This document shows positions 18,250-27,087 of a stretch of 64,000 bases of DNA, piece after piece. The position numbers and the translations under genes were made by a program. The stretch comes from an uncultured Clostridia bacterium (lineage in GTDB: Bacteria; Bacillota; Clostridia; Christensenellales; Aristaeellaceae), in NCBI GenBank assembly GCA_947166385.1, contig CAMVEB010000003.1, positions 1-64,000 of the forward strand. Direction: 5' to 3'. The first letter of the stretch is position 1. Each line of letters begins with the position of its first letter. The notes beneath the pieces were generated by a model that was not told the origin of the DNA, searched no databases, and saw nothing but the letters and a program-made list of their open reading frames with translations.

Positions 18250-18900
18250 ATGAACAGACAGGAAATCAACCAGCTGATTGCCAGGGACCTGCTGAAGATC
18301 AAAGCGGTCTTTTTCCGGCCGGAGGAGCCCTTTACCTGGGCCAGCGGCATCAAGAGCCCGGTCTACTGCGATAACCGGCTGACGCTGACGGCGCCGGAGG
18401 TGCGCACGGATGTGGAAAAAGCCCTGGCGCAGGTGATCGGGGAGGAATACTCCAGCGTGGAAGTGCTCATGGGCACTTCCACAGCGGGCATTGCCCACGC
18501 CGCGATCACGGCGCACCTGATGGGCCTGCCCATGGGCTATGTGCGCTCCGGCGCCAAGGACCACGGCCGGCAGAACCAGATTGAAGGCAGGCTGGAGCCG
18601 GGCCAGAAGGTGGTCGTGGTGGAGGATTTGATCTCCACCGGGGGCAGCGTGCTGGAAGTGGTGGAAGTGCTCCGGGCGGCCGACGCCGAGGTGCTGGGCA
18701 TCGCGAGCATTTTCACCTATGGAATGCAGAAGGGGATTGACCGGCTGGCGGCTGCCCGTGTGAAGAATGTATCACTGACCAATTTCGATGTTATTGCCGA
18801 GGAAGCGGCGAAGGAAGGTTATATCCGGCCGGAGGATATCTCCCGGCTGATCAAGTTCCGGAATAATCCGTCGGATACGGCCTGGATGCAGGAGGTGTGA
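18250..18900 (+). CDS. pyrE: Orotate phosphoribosyltransferase
   Basis: Joins orotate to PRPP to give OMP. The 216-residue protein carries the type I PRTase PRPP-binding motif [12 protein letters not shown] near residue 120 and a flexible hood segment with the GRQNQIEG motif near 102. GGGAGGAAAA stands before the ATG. It is placed right after pyrF so that the last two steps of UMP synthesis are made together, and ends one base before pyrB starts. Confidence 0.95.
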   Translation: MNRQEINQLIARDLLKIKAVFFRPEEPFTWASGIKSPVYCDNRLTLTAPEVRTDVEKALAQVIGEEYSSVEVLMGTSTAGIAHAAITAHLMGLPMGYVRSGAKDHGRQNQIEGRLEPGQKVVVVEDLISTGGSVLEVVEVLRAADAEVLGIASIFTYGMQKGIDRLAAARVKNVSLTNFDVIAEEAAKEGYIRPEDISRLIKFRNNPSDTAWMQEV

Positions 18901-18901
18901 T

Positions 18902-19834
18902 ATGGTACGGAGCGTCATTGATGTGCCGGACCTGACGACCGACGAGCTCGACCGGCTGATGGACACGGCGGAGGATATCATCGCCCGGCCGGACGACTAT
19001 GCAGACGCCTGCCGGCGGAAGAAACTGGCGACGCTGTTTTTCGAGCCCAGCACGCGGACGCGGCTGAGCTTTGAGGCGGCGATGTACGAGCTTGGCGGCA
19101 ATGTGCTGAGCGTAACCGGCGCGGGGACCAGCTCTGCCGCGAAGGGCGAGAGCGTGGCGGATACGGCGAAAACCGTCTCCTGCTACGCGGACATCATCGC
19201 CATGCGCCATCCGAAGGAGGGCGCCGCGCTGGTGGCGGCCAGGGCGGCTTCGGTGCCGGTGATCAACGCCGGGGACGGCGGCCACTGCCATCCGACCCAG
19301 ACGCTGGCGGACCTGCTGACGATCCGGCGGGAGAAGGGGAGGCTCGGAGAGCTGACCGTGGGCCTTTGCGGCGATCTGAAGTTCGGGCGTACGGTGCATT
19401 CCCTGATTAATGCCCTGAGCCGGTATGAGGGGCTGAAGTTTGTCCTGATCAGTCCGGAAGAGCTGAAAGTCCCCAGTTATGTGAAGAACGACGCGCTGAA
19501 AAAGCGCGGCATTCCCTATTCCCAGACCACGGACCTGGAGCAGGTTATCGGCGACCTGGATATCCTGTATATGACCCGTGTGCAGCGGGAACGCTTCTTC
19601 AACGAGGAAGACTACCTGCGCCTGCGGGACAGCTATATTCTGACGCCGGAGAAACTGAAAAAGGCCCGGGCAGACCTGTGCGTGATGCATCCGCTGCCCC
19701 GGGTCAACGAGATCAGTGTCGCGGTGGACGACGACCCCCGCGCCTGCTATTTCAAGCAGGTATTGAACGGGAAATATATGCGCATGGCCCTGATCCTGAT
19801 GCTGCTGGGCCTGAAGGGAGGAATACCGGCATGA
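18902..19834 (+). CDS. pyrB: Aspartate carbamoyltransferase, catalytic chain
   Basis: First committed step: carbamoyl phosphate plus aspartate to carbamoyl aspartate. The 310-residue protein has the carbamoyl-phosphate motif [12 protein letters not shown] near residue 45, the HPTQ segment near 130 and the aspartate-binding HPLPRV near 262. AGGAGGTG lies before the ATG. Its stop overlaps the start of pyrI by four bases, as in operons where both chains form the regulated dodecamer. Confidence 0.96.
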   Translation: MVRSVIDVPDLTTDELDRLMDTAEDIIARPDDYADACRRKKLATLFFEPSTRTRLSFEAAMYELGGNVLSVTGAGTSSAAKGESVADTAKTVSCYADIIAMRHPKEGAALVAARAASVPVINAGDGGHCHPTQTLADLLTIRREKGRLGELTVGLCGDLKFGRTVHSLINALSRYEGLKFVLISPEELKVPSYVKNDALKKRGIPYSQTTDLEQVIGDLDILYMTRVQRERFFNEEDYLRLRDSYILTPEKLKKARADLCVMHPLPRVNEISVAVDDDPRACYFKQVLNGKYMRMALILMLLGLKGGIPA

Positions 19835-20253
19835 ATGTGGATTCCATCCGGGATGGGATTGTCATTGACCATATTGCCGCGGGAAACGGCATGAAGCTGT
19901 ACCGCCTGCTGGGGCTGGAGGCGCTGGATGTGCCGGTGGCCATGATTACCAATGTGGTTTCCGCCAAGCGGGGGCGCAAGGACATCATCAAGATTGACGC
20001 AGATATTCCCGTGAACTTTGATGTCATCGGCTATGTGGATCCCAGCGCCACGGTGAATGTCATCCGGAATGGGGAACTGAAGGAAAAGAAGCAGATCGGC
20101 ATGCCGGAAAAGCTGACGAATGTGCTCTACTGTAAGAATCCCCGGTGCATTACGTCCTGCGAGCAGGAAATCGAGCATGTCTTCCGCCTCTCGGACCGGC
20201 AGAAGAAGGAATACCGCTGCGTCTGGTGTGAAACAAAGGCGGCAAATCTGTAA
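19831..20253 (+). CDS. pyrI: Aspartate carbamoyltransferase, regulatory chain
   Basis: Nucleotide-binding regulatory subunit that gives ATCase its CTP/ATP control. The 140-residue protein has an N-terminal allosteric domain and a C-terminal zinc site with Cys101, Cys106, Cys130 and Cys133, matching the four ligands known from the enteric protein. The start at 19831 forms an ATGA overlap with pyrB. Last gene of the operon; the next gene runs the other way and only 12 bases separate the stops, with no clear terminator hairpin. Confidence 0.95.
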   Translation: MNVDSIRDGIVIDHIAAGNGMKLYRLLGLEALDVPVAMITNVVSAKRGRKDIIKIDADIPVNFDVIGYVDPSATVNVIRNGELKEKKQIGMPEKLTNVLYCKNPRCITSCEQEIEHVFRLSDRQKKEYRCVWCETKAANL

Positions 20254-20265
20254 ACGGTAAAAAAC

Positions 20266-20655
20266 TTATGCCTCAGCGATCCGGACCAGCACGCCGCCGG
20301 GGATTCCCTCCAGTTCGGCGCTCAGTTTCATTGTTTCCCAGGAACCCAGCAGGGGGCTGTCCGTCACGATGATGGGATGAAATCCGGAACCGGCGCTGCC
20401 TTCGTTTTCAACAAAGACCTGGCAGTCGTTCCCTTCGCTGTCCTGTCCGCGGATCAGGTATCTGGCGGACAGCAGCGGTTCCCCGCCCTTCGGAATCTTC
20501 TGTGTATCCACAGCGGACCCCATAATGGTCCCCCGGAACTTCGGCCCCGTGGCCTCGCCGGTGAACGGGATCATCACAATATCCCTTGTCTGTCCTTTTA
20601 CAATCATCGGTTCCAGGCACTGCACCCGGATCTCCAGAAGTACTTCTCTGTCCAT
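20266..20655 (-). CDS. DUF3237-family protein
   Basis: The 129-residue product looks like the DUF3237 beta-barrel family: a GPKFRGTIMGSAVD segment near residue 38, the ARYLI strand and a DG/N-rich turn after it. No enzymatic role is established for the family. The start at 20655 has GAAGGG upstream. It is the last gene of the leftward sugar-transport operon, 44 bases after the LacI regulator, so its substrate or partner is probably linked to the imported sugar; that is inference from position. Confidence 0.72.
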   Translation of the reverse strand: MDREVLLEIRVQCLEPMIVKGQTRDIVMIPFTGEATGPKFRGTIMGSAVDTQKIPKGGEPLLSARYLIRGQDSEGNDCQVFVENEGSAGSGFHPIIVTDSPLLGSWETMKLSAELEGIPGGVLVRIAEA

Positions 20656-20699
20656 TTTTATCGCTTCCCTTCTTTCTTTTGTTGCCGGGCGCTCCCGCG

Positions 20700-21674
20700 T
20701 TATGTGGAGCATCTTTCCACCAGCCGGACCGGCAGCACCGTTCTGACCGGAATCACTTCTCCGGCCGCCTGGCGGATAATCGCGTCCACCGCGTAGGCGC
20801 ACATTTCTTCCACCGGCTGGTGGACCACGGTCAGGGGAATCTCGCAGGAGGATGCGAAAAGCGTATCGTCGTATCCGATCACCTTCACGTCCTCCGGTAC
20901 CCGCTTTCCGTTCCTCAGGCAGTACCGGATCACGGCCGCCGCCAGGGTCTCGCTTCCGGCAACGCCGTCCGCGTCCGGATACCGAGCAAAGAAATCCTGG
21001 ATACTCTCGTCCACGTTGCCATAGCGGTACCTCTGAATCGGAATCTCGCAGCGGCTGCACAGGATCCCGTGTTCTGCCGCGGCGTCCTCGAAGCCCCTGC
21101 CCCTGCGGTTCCCGTCCGCTTCCAGTTCCAGCGGCGCGTCAATAAACAGCAGATGCCGGCAGCCTTTTTCAATCAGGTGCTCCGCGGCGATCCGCCCGCC
21201 GTTGTAGTTGTCCGATACCACCGACGGAATGGATTTCTGGGAAACCCGCTCCATAATCACAACATGCGCGCCGGGCTGAATATACTCTTCCACCCGGGGT
21301 GTCTGGTTGCACTGGATGACGCCGGCCACCTTGTTGCTCATGAGCATGGAATAGCTTTCCCGTTCCTTGGTTTCGTCCAGGTTGGTCACGCTCAGCAGCA
21401 GCTTGTATCCCCGCTGGAAGGTGATCCTCTCCACCTGTTCCACGACGCTCGCGAAAAAGAAATACTGTACGGAAGGAACGATCAGCCCGATAAAGGGGCT
21501 GGCAACGGATTTCAGCGATCGCGCCATCTCGTTCGGGTAATAATTCAGCGCTTCCATTGCCTGGCGGACCTTTTTCTGCGTTTTCTCACTGACGTTGGCC
21601 CGTCCGTTCAGCATGCGGGATACCGTGGTCACGGTCACGCCGGCCAGCTGTGCCACATCTTTCAGTGTTGCCAT
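20700..21674 (-). CDS. LacI-family transcriptional regulator
   Basis: The 324-residue repressor has the standard N-terminal helix-turn-helix and hinge (ATLKDVAQLAGVTVTTVSR, residues 2-20, then NYYPNEMARSL hinge helix) and a periplasmic-binding-protein-like sugar domain (residues 60-320) with GYDDT near 268. LacI members bind CG-centred palindromes with the sequence AACCGGTT-like core. One such perfect palindrome, TGTCAACCGGTTGACA, lies at 26984-26999 in front of this operon, so this protein is the likely reader. Lying at the far end of the operon, it would be autoregulated. Confidence 0.92.
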   Translation of the reverse strand: MATLKDVAQLAGVTVTTVSRMLNGRANVSEKTQKKVRQAMEALNYYPNEMARSLKSVASPFIGLIVPSVQYFFFASVVEQVERITFQRGYKLLLSVTNLDETKERESYSMLMSNKVAGVIQCNQTPRVEEYIQPGAHVVIMERVSQKSIPSVVSDNYNGGRIAAEHLIEKGCRHLLFIDAPLELEADGNRRGRGFEDAAAEHGILCSRCEIPIQRYRYGNVDESIQDFFARYPDADGVAGSETLAAAVIRYCLRNGKRVPEDVKVIGYDDTLFASSCEIPLTVVHQPVEEMCAYAVDAIIRQAAGEVIPVRTVLPVRLVERCST

Positions 21675-21729
21675 AGAAGCTTTTCCTTTCTTCCGGATTT
21701 TCTTTTTTCCGATATTTCCGATCTGTTTT

Positions 21730-22530
21730 TTATGCTTTGCCGAGCCACCATTTGATCCCTTCGCCAACCGCCATGTTCCAGAATACAAAATCGTGCACGC
21801 CCGGGGCTGTCAGCCATACATGATCGTAGCCCATCCCCAGCAGGGCCTCATGATACGCCCTGTTGTTCTCAAACAGGAAGTCTTCCGTTCCGCAGGCCTG
21901 GAACAGCCGCGGCGCGTTCCCGTTCCTGATGCATTTCCTGGCCAGGGATACCGGATCCCCCGCGCTCCCGCGGAAGGTTTCCGCCGGGCCGAACACGTGC
22001 GTGTAATACCCTGCGGGGATTCCCATCGCGTCCGCGCTGGCCACCTTCCCGTCCGCGAACTCCTCCGTGATCAGCGCGGAGGAGAAAGCCATGATCGCGC
22101 CGAAGGTCTCCGGATATCTCAGCCCGTTGCGGATCGCGCCGAACCCGCCCATGGACAGGCCGCCGATCGCCGTGTCTTCCCGTTTGCCGGACAGGTTGAA
22201 CATGCCGCGGGTCACCTGCACCAGCTCTTCGCCGATCATGACGCCGCAGTTTTCCCCGGTAACCGGGTTGTCCAGGTAGAAGCGGTTATCCCCATCCGGC
22301 ATGATGACCGCGATGCCGTACATGCCCGCGAGCATTTCAATCCGGCTGTTGCGGAGCCAGTCGTTGCGGGACCCGCTGAATCCGTGCAGCAGATACAGTG
22401 TCGGCCAAGGTCCCGGAGCAAACCGGGGCGGCTGCAGCGGCGCCGGCGGCGGATCAATCGGCAGCACCGCCGTAAAACTGCGGAAGCCCCTCAGGGCCTG
22501 GGAAAAGTATTCCGCCTGTATGATTGCCAT
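21730..22530 (-). CDS. Esterase of the EstA/S-formylglutathione-hydrolase type
   Basis: The 266-residue alpha/beta hydrolase shows the oxyanion LLHGFSGSRNDW near residue 48, the nucleophile elbow GLSMGGFGA near 121 with Ser, an acid in GTEDF near 208 and the catalytic His in GVHDF near 247. Such esterases often remove acetyl or feruloyl groups from plant polysaccharides. Its place in a sugar-import operon fits trimming of decorated oligosaccharides after uptake (no signal peptide). AAGGAG lies about 12 bases upstream of the ATG; it follows the Nif3-like gene by 8 bases. Confidence 0.87.
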   Translation of the reverse strand: MAIIQAEYFSQALRGFRSFTAVLPIDPPPAPLQPPRFAPGPWPTLYLLHGFSGSRNDWLRNSRIEMLAGMYGIAVIMPDGDNRFYLDNPVTGENCGVMIGEELVQVTRGMFNLSGKREDTAIGGLSMGGFGAIRNGLRYPETFGAIMAFSSALITEEFADGKVASADAMGIPAGYYTHVFGPAETFRGSAGDPVSLARKCIRNGNAPRLFQACGTEDFLFENNRAYHEALLGMGYDHVWLTAPGVHDFVFWNMAVGEGIKWWLGKA

Positions 22531-22538
22531 GCTTTCTT

Positions 22539-23399
22539 TCACTCCTTGATCTGATGATGGAAGGTCCCGAAGGGTTCCTCCGCGTCCAGGAATACCACCG
22601 GGATTTCCGGCAGGAAGAAGGACGCCCAGTCTCCCAGGAACTTCATGCCGGGTTCCTCGCTGCGCTCGTGGCCGAGCACCAGGATGCCCTTGTTCATCCC
22701 CAGCTGGGAGGCGTCCCGCACATAGGCGGGCAGCGTCCACTCCGTCAGGTCTCCGCAGATGATGACGTCCAGCTCCCGGTGTTTCATCAGCTGCATCGGC
22801 ATATACTCAACGCCCAGGCCGAGACTGCCGCCGCCGGGAAGCACGCCCACGCGTTCCACCCGCATCTCCGGATCGCCGATATAGCGCATATCCGGCATAT
22901 GGAAGGTTTCCTGCAGGAATTCGGCCAGTCCCCGCAGGGTGGTCGGCGGAATCCGGTAGCAGCCGTCGAAGCCGATTCCCTTCATCATGGGGCTGTTCTC
23001 CGGATCCGGCTTCATCCGGTACTCCCGCCATCCGGTTTCCAGGTCAAAACCGCGGTAGATTCCGTCTTCGCGGCACATATGCATATGGTCGTGGAACCGC
23101 CAGATGGCGATTCCGGTTTTTTCAATCAGTTCCTTTTTGGCCAGGAAGACCGGATCGTCTTCCGCCCAGTCCTTCTCGTCCCCGCCGGTGAACCATGTGG
23201 GTTCATGGGTGATGATCATGTTCACCCCGGTGTCGGCAGCCCTGCGGATGACGTCCACCGTCGCCATGAACGTGGAGCCGATCCGGGTGACCTCCTGGTC
23301 CATGCTGCCCGCGATCAGCTGATCGCAGGTCCGGTTCAGCGGCAGGGGGGCAAGCCCCGTGCCGCCGATCACTTTTGCGATAACATCCTTTACTTTCAT
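22539..23399 (-). CDS. Nif3-like dinuclear metal-centre protein
   Basis: The 286-residue product is of the Nif3/DUF34 type: the metal ligands are visible as THEPTWF near residue 64, the FHDHMH cluster near 102 and the late LGHERSEEPG near 243. Family members bind two metal ions; the reaction is uncertain and many carry the misleading label GTP cyclohydrolase. Its position in a sugar transport operon is not the usual place for Nif3, so a role in the catabolism of the imported compound is possible but inferred. Confidence 0.8.
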   Translation of the reverse strand: MKVKDVIAKVIGGTGLAPLPLNRTCDQLIAGSMDQEVTRIGSTFMATVDVIRRAADTGVNMIITHEPTWFTGGDEKDWAEDDPVFLAKKELIEKTGIAIWRFHDHMHMCREDGIYRGFDLETGWREYRMKPDPENSPMMKGIGFDGCYRIPPTTLRGLAEFLQETFHMPDMRYIGDPEMRVERVGVLPGGGSLGLGVEYMPMQLMKHRELDVIICGDLTEWTLPAYVRDASQLGMNKGILVLGHERSEEPGMKFLGDWASFFLPEIPVVFLDAEEPFGTFHHQIKE

Positions 23400-23406
23400 A
23401 GAGGCC

Positions 23407-24318
23407 TTATCCTTTCACTGCGCCGAGCACGACGCCCTTGACGAAGTATTTCTGCACAAAGGGGAAGATGATCAGGATCGGCAGGATACCGATGACCGCC
23501 ATGGCCATCCGGACCGAGGTGCCCGGCAGGTCTACCGTCTGGGCGCCCAGCAGGGCCGTATTGCTCCCGGACTTCAGGAACTGGATGTTGTTCATGATGC
23601 GGATCAGCAGGTTCTGGATGCCGTACAGTTCCGGATTGGTGATGTAGTACAGGCCGTTGGTCCAGTCGTTCCAGTAGGTCAGGCCCGTGAACAGCGCCAC
23701 CGTTGCCAGCACCGGAACCGCCAGCGGCAGCATGATTCTCGTAAAGATTGTCAGTTCCTTGGCTCCGTCAATCTTGGCCGATTCGATCAGCGCCATCGGG
23801 ATGCTGTTTGCGTAATAGTTCCGGACCAGGAACACGTTGAACGCCGTCACCAGGTAGTTTGGCAGAATCAGTGCCAGCAGCGTGTCCTTGATGCCGAAGA
23901 TGCTGCTCCACATGATATAGGAGGACACAACGCCGCCGTTGAACAGCATCGTAAAGAACACCAGGAAGCTCAGCGTGTTGTTCCATTTGAAGTCCTTCCG
24001 GGACATGGGATAGGCCAGCGTTGTGGTCAGCAGGATGCTCCCCAGGGTGCCTGCCAGCGTCACCAGCAGCGTAACGCCGTAGGAGCGGAGGATCATCGAT
24101 CCCTGCCGGACCATGTAGTAATAGCTGTCCAGGCTGAGTTTCCGCGGGAAATAGTTGTATCCGTCCGCCAGCAGCACCTTTTCGTCCGTGAACGATGCGA
24201 TCACGATCAGGATGATCGGCAGCAGCGTAATCACGGTCAGGACCGTCAGCGCGATCGTTGAGAAGCGGCGGAAGCTTTTCACGTCATTATGGACTTTGAT
24301 CTTTTCAATCTTTTCCAT
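23407..24318 (-). CDS. Sugar ABC transporter permease (YtcP/LplC type)
   Basis: Inner-membrane subunit of a CUT1-family importer. The 303-residue protein has six predicted transmembrane helices and the cytoplasmic EAA loop ESAKIDGAKELTIFTRIMLP near residue 180, where the ATPase docks. It ends GAVKG as in LplC/YtcP relatives, which import complex oligosaccharides such as rhamnogalacturonan fragments. No ATPase gene lies in the cluster; a shared MsmK-like ATPase elsewhere is the usual solution. Confidence 0.93.
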   Translation of the reverse strand: MEKIEKIKVHNDVKSFRRFSTIALTVLTVITLLPIILIVIASFTDEKVLLADGYNYFPRKLSLDSYYYMVRQGSMILRSYGVTLLVTLAGTLGSILLTTTLAYPMSRKDFKWNNTLSFLVFFTMLFNGGVVSSYIMWSSIFGIKDTLLALILPNYLVTAFNVFLVRNYYANSIPMALIESAKIDGAKELTIFTRIMLPLAVPVLATVALFTGLTYWNDWTNGLYYITNPELYGIQNLLIRIMNNIQFLKSGSNTALLGAQTVDLPGTSVRMAMAVIGILPILIIFPFVQKYFVKGVVLGAVKG

Positions 24319-24333
24319 TTCTTCTCCCTCCTC

Positions 24334-25281
24334 TCAGAACAGCGCGTTCTCTTTGTCAATCTTCCGCACAAGCCCGTTTGCGGCAACCACCAGCAGGAAG
24401 CCCACCACGGACTGGTACAGCGCCGCGGCAGCCGCCATGCCCACGTCGTTGCGCTCCATCAGGCCGCGATAGACGTAGGTATCAATCGTCTGGGTCACGT
24501 CAAACAGCCGTCCGGAGTTGGCCGGCACCTGGTAGAACAGGCCGAAATCCGAGTAGAAGATCCGGCCGATGGCCATCAGCGTCAGGGTGATGATCGTCGG
24601 TTTGAGCATGGGCACGGTGATGTGGAGGATCTGTTTCACCTTCGACGCGCCGTCCAGCTGCGCCGCCTCAAAGATCTCCTGGTCGATCCCCGCAATGCCG
24701 GCCACATAGATAATGGAGTTTGTTCCGACGAATTTCCACAGGTAGACAAAGATCAGGATATACGGCCAGGGTTGCTTGTTGGAGTACCAGCTGACCGGTT
24801 CCAGTCCGAAGGCTTTGTAGACCGTGTTGTTGATGAAGCCGTTGTCCGCGTTCAGGAACGCGTACACGATAAAGCCCACCACAACCCAGGACAGCAGGTT
24901 CGGCAGCATCAGGGAGGCCTGGAACAGCTTCACCCTGCGCTTCTTCCCCAGCTCATGGATCAGGATCGCCACGAAGATCGCGAAGATCGTCCCCAGGATG
25001 ATGAACGCCGCGTTGTACAGCAGCGTGTTCCGGGTCATGGTCCAGGCGTCCTTGGTTTTGAACAGGAACTCAAAGTTGTCCAGCCCGTTCCATTTGCTGC
25101 CGAAAATGCCCTTGACATAGCTGTAATCCTTGAAGGCGAGGAAAACGCCGAACATGGGCAGGTAATTGTTGATCAGCAGATAAAGCATGCCGGGCAGCGC
25201 AATCAGCAGCAGCGGAAGCGTCTGGGCTGTGCTGCTTTTCTTTTTCTTCACGCTCGGGTTTTTCCGGGCTAACGTTGTCAT
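24334..25281 (-). CDS. Sugar ABC transporter permease (LplB/YteP type)
   Basis: The 315-residue protein has an extended basic N-terminus, six predicted membrane helices and an EAA loop with EAAQLDGASKVKQILHITVP near residue 217. The LPNLLSWVVVG and PGMLYLLINNYLPMFG segments are characteristic of the LplB/YteP branch. It pairs with the permease at 23407-24318, 15 bases downstream, and is separated from the binding-protein gene by a strong hairpin at 25330-25356. Confidence 0.93.
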   Translation of the reverse strand: MTTLARKNPSVKKKKSSTAQTLPLLLIALPGMLYLLINNYLPMFGVFLAFKDYSYVKGIFGSKWNGLDNFEFLFKTKDAWTMTRNTLLYNAAFIILGTIFAIFVAILIHELGKKRRVKLFQASLMLPNLLSWVVVGFIVYAFLNADNGFINNTVYKAFGLEPVSWYSNKQPWPYILIFVYLWKFVGTNSIIYVAGIAGIDQEIFEAAQLDGASKVKQILHITVPMLKPTIITLTLMAIGRIFYSDFGLFYQVPANSGRLFDVTQTIDTYVYRGLMERNDVGMAAAAALYQSVVGFLLVVAANGLVRKIDKENALF

Positions 25282-25329
25282 GATGGCCCCTCCTCGTTTT
25301 TGGTCAAAAGGCAGTTTCGGGCAGAAAAT

Positions 25330-25356
25330 GGGCGGAGAGGACAGACCTCTCCGCCC
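25330..25356 (-). repeat. Intercistronic hairpin after the binding-protein gene
   Basis: A perfect 11-bp inverted repeat GGGCGGAGAGG / CCTCTCCGCCC with a five-base loop, in the 86-base gap between binding protein and first permease. No T-run follows on the minus strand, so it is not a strict terminator. Such stems commonly stabilise the upstream mRNA end or lower read-through, so that more binding protein than permease is made. Confidence 0.75.
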
Positions 25357-25367
25357 AACAGGTCATA

Positions 25368-26861
25368 TTATTTGTTGGCTTCCACCCAGGCATCCAGCTG
25401 TTCCTGCTTTCCGGCAATGATATCCTGCATGCCGGCGTCGTTCAGGCGCTCGATGAATTCGGGGATGTCAACCTCGGGATCCACGCTGCCGCAGACCAGG
25501 CCGGGCAAGTACTGCTCGATCACGTTGGCCACAGCGGTGTACTGGCTCTTCAGCCGGCTGTTGTCAAAGGTGAAGCCCATGGCCACGGAAGTCTTCGCTT
25601 CCTGGTTCTGCTTCAGTTCCCACGCCAGGGATTCGGGATTGGAAACATCCATCGGATACATGATGAAGAAGTTGCCCAGCGTGCCGCAGGAAAGCTGCGC
25701 GGTATAGGGCACGGTGTTGGGATCCAGGCCTTCCGGATAGCTGACGCTGCCGTCCGAGTTCTTCACATAGTCGCGCCCTTCCAGGCCGTAGATCAGCAGG
25801 TTCACGATGTCCACGTCGGTGAAGGTCAGGTTCAGGAACTTCAGTGCCGCTTCCGGCACCTTGCTCGTGGAGGCAACGCACCAGGTCAGGGCGTTGATGG
25901 CCGTGGTGTCCAGGAAGGCGGAACCGATGATCTTCGCGCCCAGGTCAACGCCGCCGCACTGGGGCTCCAGGCTCTGGGCCGTATCCTCTTCGGGATAGCT
26001 GTAGCTGGCGATGTAGGCGAAATAGTTGCCCGTGGACATCAGCTCAGCCGCGGTGGAGGAGGTAGTGGCGGCATCCTTCATGACCAGGTCTTCCTTGTAC
26101 CAGGTCCGGGCCAGGTCGCAGATGGCTTTGAACTCATCTGTCGCGTAGAAATCTTTCACCGTCAGTTCATCGTTCATGATGACGCCCTTGGGGGTGTAAT
26201 AGTCGTCGGACAGGTAGTCCGTGTTCGGCACGGTCAGCTGCAGGCCGATGTTGCCGGTGTTCACGGCAGCCAGGGGGGTCATCTCGGGATGGGCTTCCTT
26301 CACCTTGCGGAAGATCTCGGTCAGGTCGGTCGGGGTGCTGACGCCGCTGAAGTCCAGGCCCAGTTCATCCGCGATATCCTGGCGGTAGACCACCATGGGG
26401 GTCAGCGCGATGGGCTTCATCGTGGGGATGCCGTAGATGGATCCCTGGAAGCTGCAGGCCGCGAGCCAGTCTTCCCCGACGACCGCCTTTGTTTCGGCGG
26501 CGCAGGTGTCGATCATCCCGGTGATATCCAGCGCCATGTCCGTGGTGATGGCCACGTTCAGGTCACCCAGCGTCTGGAAGATGTCGATCTGATCGCCGCC
26601 CTGCAGGCCGCGGCTGACCGCGGAGGAATACTCCCAGATGGACACGGGCATCAGCTGAACTTCCACGCCGATCTTTTCCCGCGTGATGGCGTTGATCGCT
26701 TCCTCAACCGAGGCCTTCACATCGTTGGTCGGAATGTTGTTGAAGGTGGCGTAGGCGAAGACGACCTTGTCATAGCCGTCCGCCGCGGCGAAAGAGCACA
26801 TCGACAGGCTCAGCGCCAGTACGAGCGCCAGGGAAGTGAGAATACGGAACATCTTTTTCAT
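25368..26861 (-). CDS. Extracellular sugar-binding protein of the ABC importer
   Basis: The 497-residue product has a signal peptide (KK start, Leu/Ala core, cleavage near AAADG at residue 27) and no lipobox cysteine in the usual spot, although Cys22 lies in the core. The rest matches the large LplA/YtcQ-type family 1 solute-binding proteins that serve complex oligosaccharide importers: DIFQTLGDL-like ligand region and the Asn/Asp/Trp-rich C-terminus. AGGAGTGAAACC leads the start at 26861, chosen over an upstream in-frame ATG at 26942 that would spoil the signal peptide. First gene of the LacI-controlled operon. Confidence 0.92.
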   Translation of the reverse strand: MKKMFRILTSLALVLALSLSMCSFAAADGYDKVVFAYATFNNIPTNDVKASVEEAINAITREKIGVEVQLMPVSIWEYSSAVSRGLQGGDQIDIFQTLGDLNVAITTDMALDITGMIDTCAAETKAVVGEDWLAACSFQGSIYGIPTMKPIALTPMVVYRQDIADELGLDFSGVSTPTDLTEIFRKVKEAHPEMTPLAAVNTGNIGLQLTVPNTDYLSDDYYTPKGVIMNDELTVKDFYATDEFKAICDLARTWYKEDLVMKDAATTSSTAAELMSTGNYFAYIASYSYPEEDTAQSLEPQCGGVDLGAKIIGSAFLDTTAINALTWCVASTSKVPEAALKFLNLTFTDVDIVNLLIYGLEGRDYVKNSDGSVSYPEGLDPNTVPYTAQLSCGTLGNFFIMYPMDVSNPESLAWELKQNQEAKTSVAMGFTFDNSRLKSQYTAVANVIEQYLPGLVCGSVDPEVDIPEFIERLNDAGMQDIIAGKQEQLDAWVEANK

Positions 26862-26960
26862 GGTTTCACTCCTTTTCTCTTCGGAAGCTTCTGCTTCCCA
26901 GTCTCTGAAATTGCGTTTTGCATTTGCCTGAACAGAAGGCATCTGCTTGTTGCTGATGCC

Positions 26961-27022
26961 AATATAACATGCGCGTCATAAAATGTCAACCGGTTGACAA
27001 AATATATTTTGTGTGTTATTCT
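26961..27022. promoter_or_regulatory. Divergent promoters sharing one LacI-type operator
   Basis: TGTCAACCGGTTGACA at 26984-26999 is a perfect 16-bp palindrome with the CG centre typical of LacI-family operators. Each half carries a -35 box. On the minus strand TTGACA (26989-26984), 17 bases, TATATT (26966-26961) drives the sugar-transport operon. On the plus strand TTGACA (26994-26999), 17 bases, TATTCT (27017-27022) drives the serine hydrolase. A repressor bound here would cover both -35 boxes at once. Confidence 0.88.
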
Positions 27023-27087
27023 GTCCGCGAATGAAAACCCTTTTCCTTCCTTATCAGACATGACTGCAGAACAGGAGTATGATCAGC

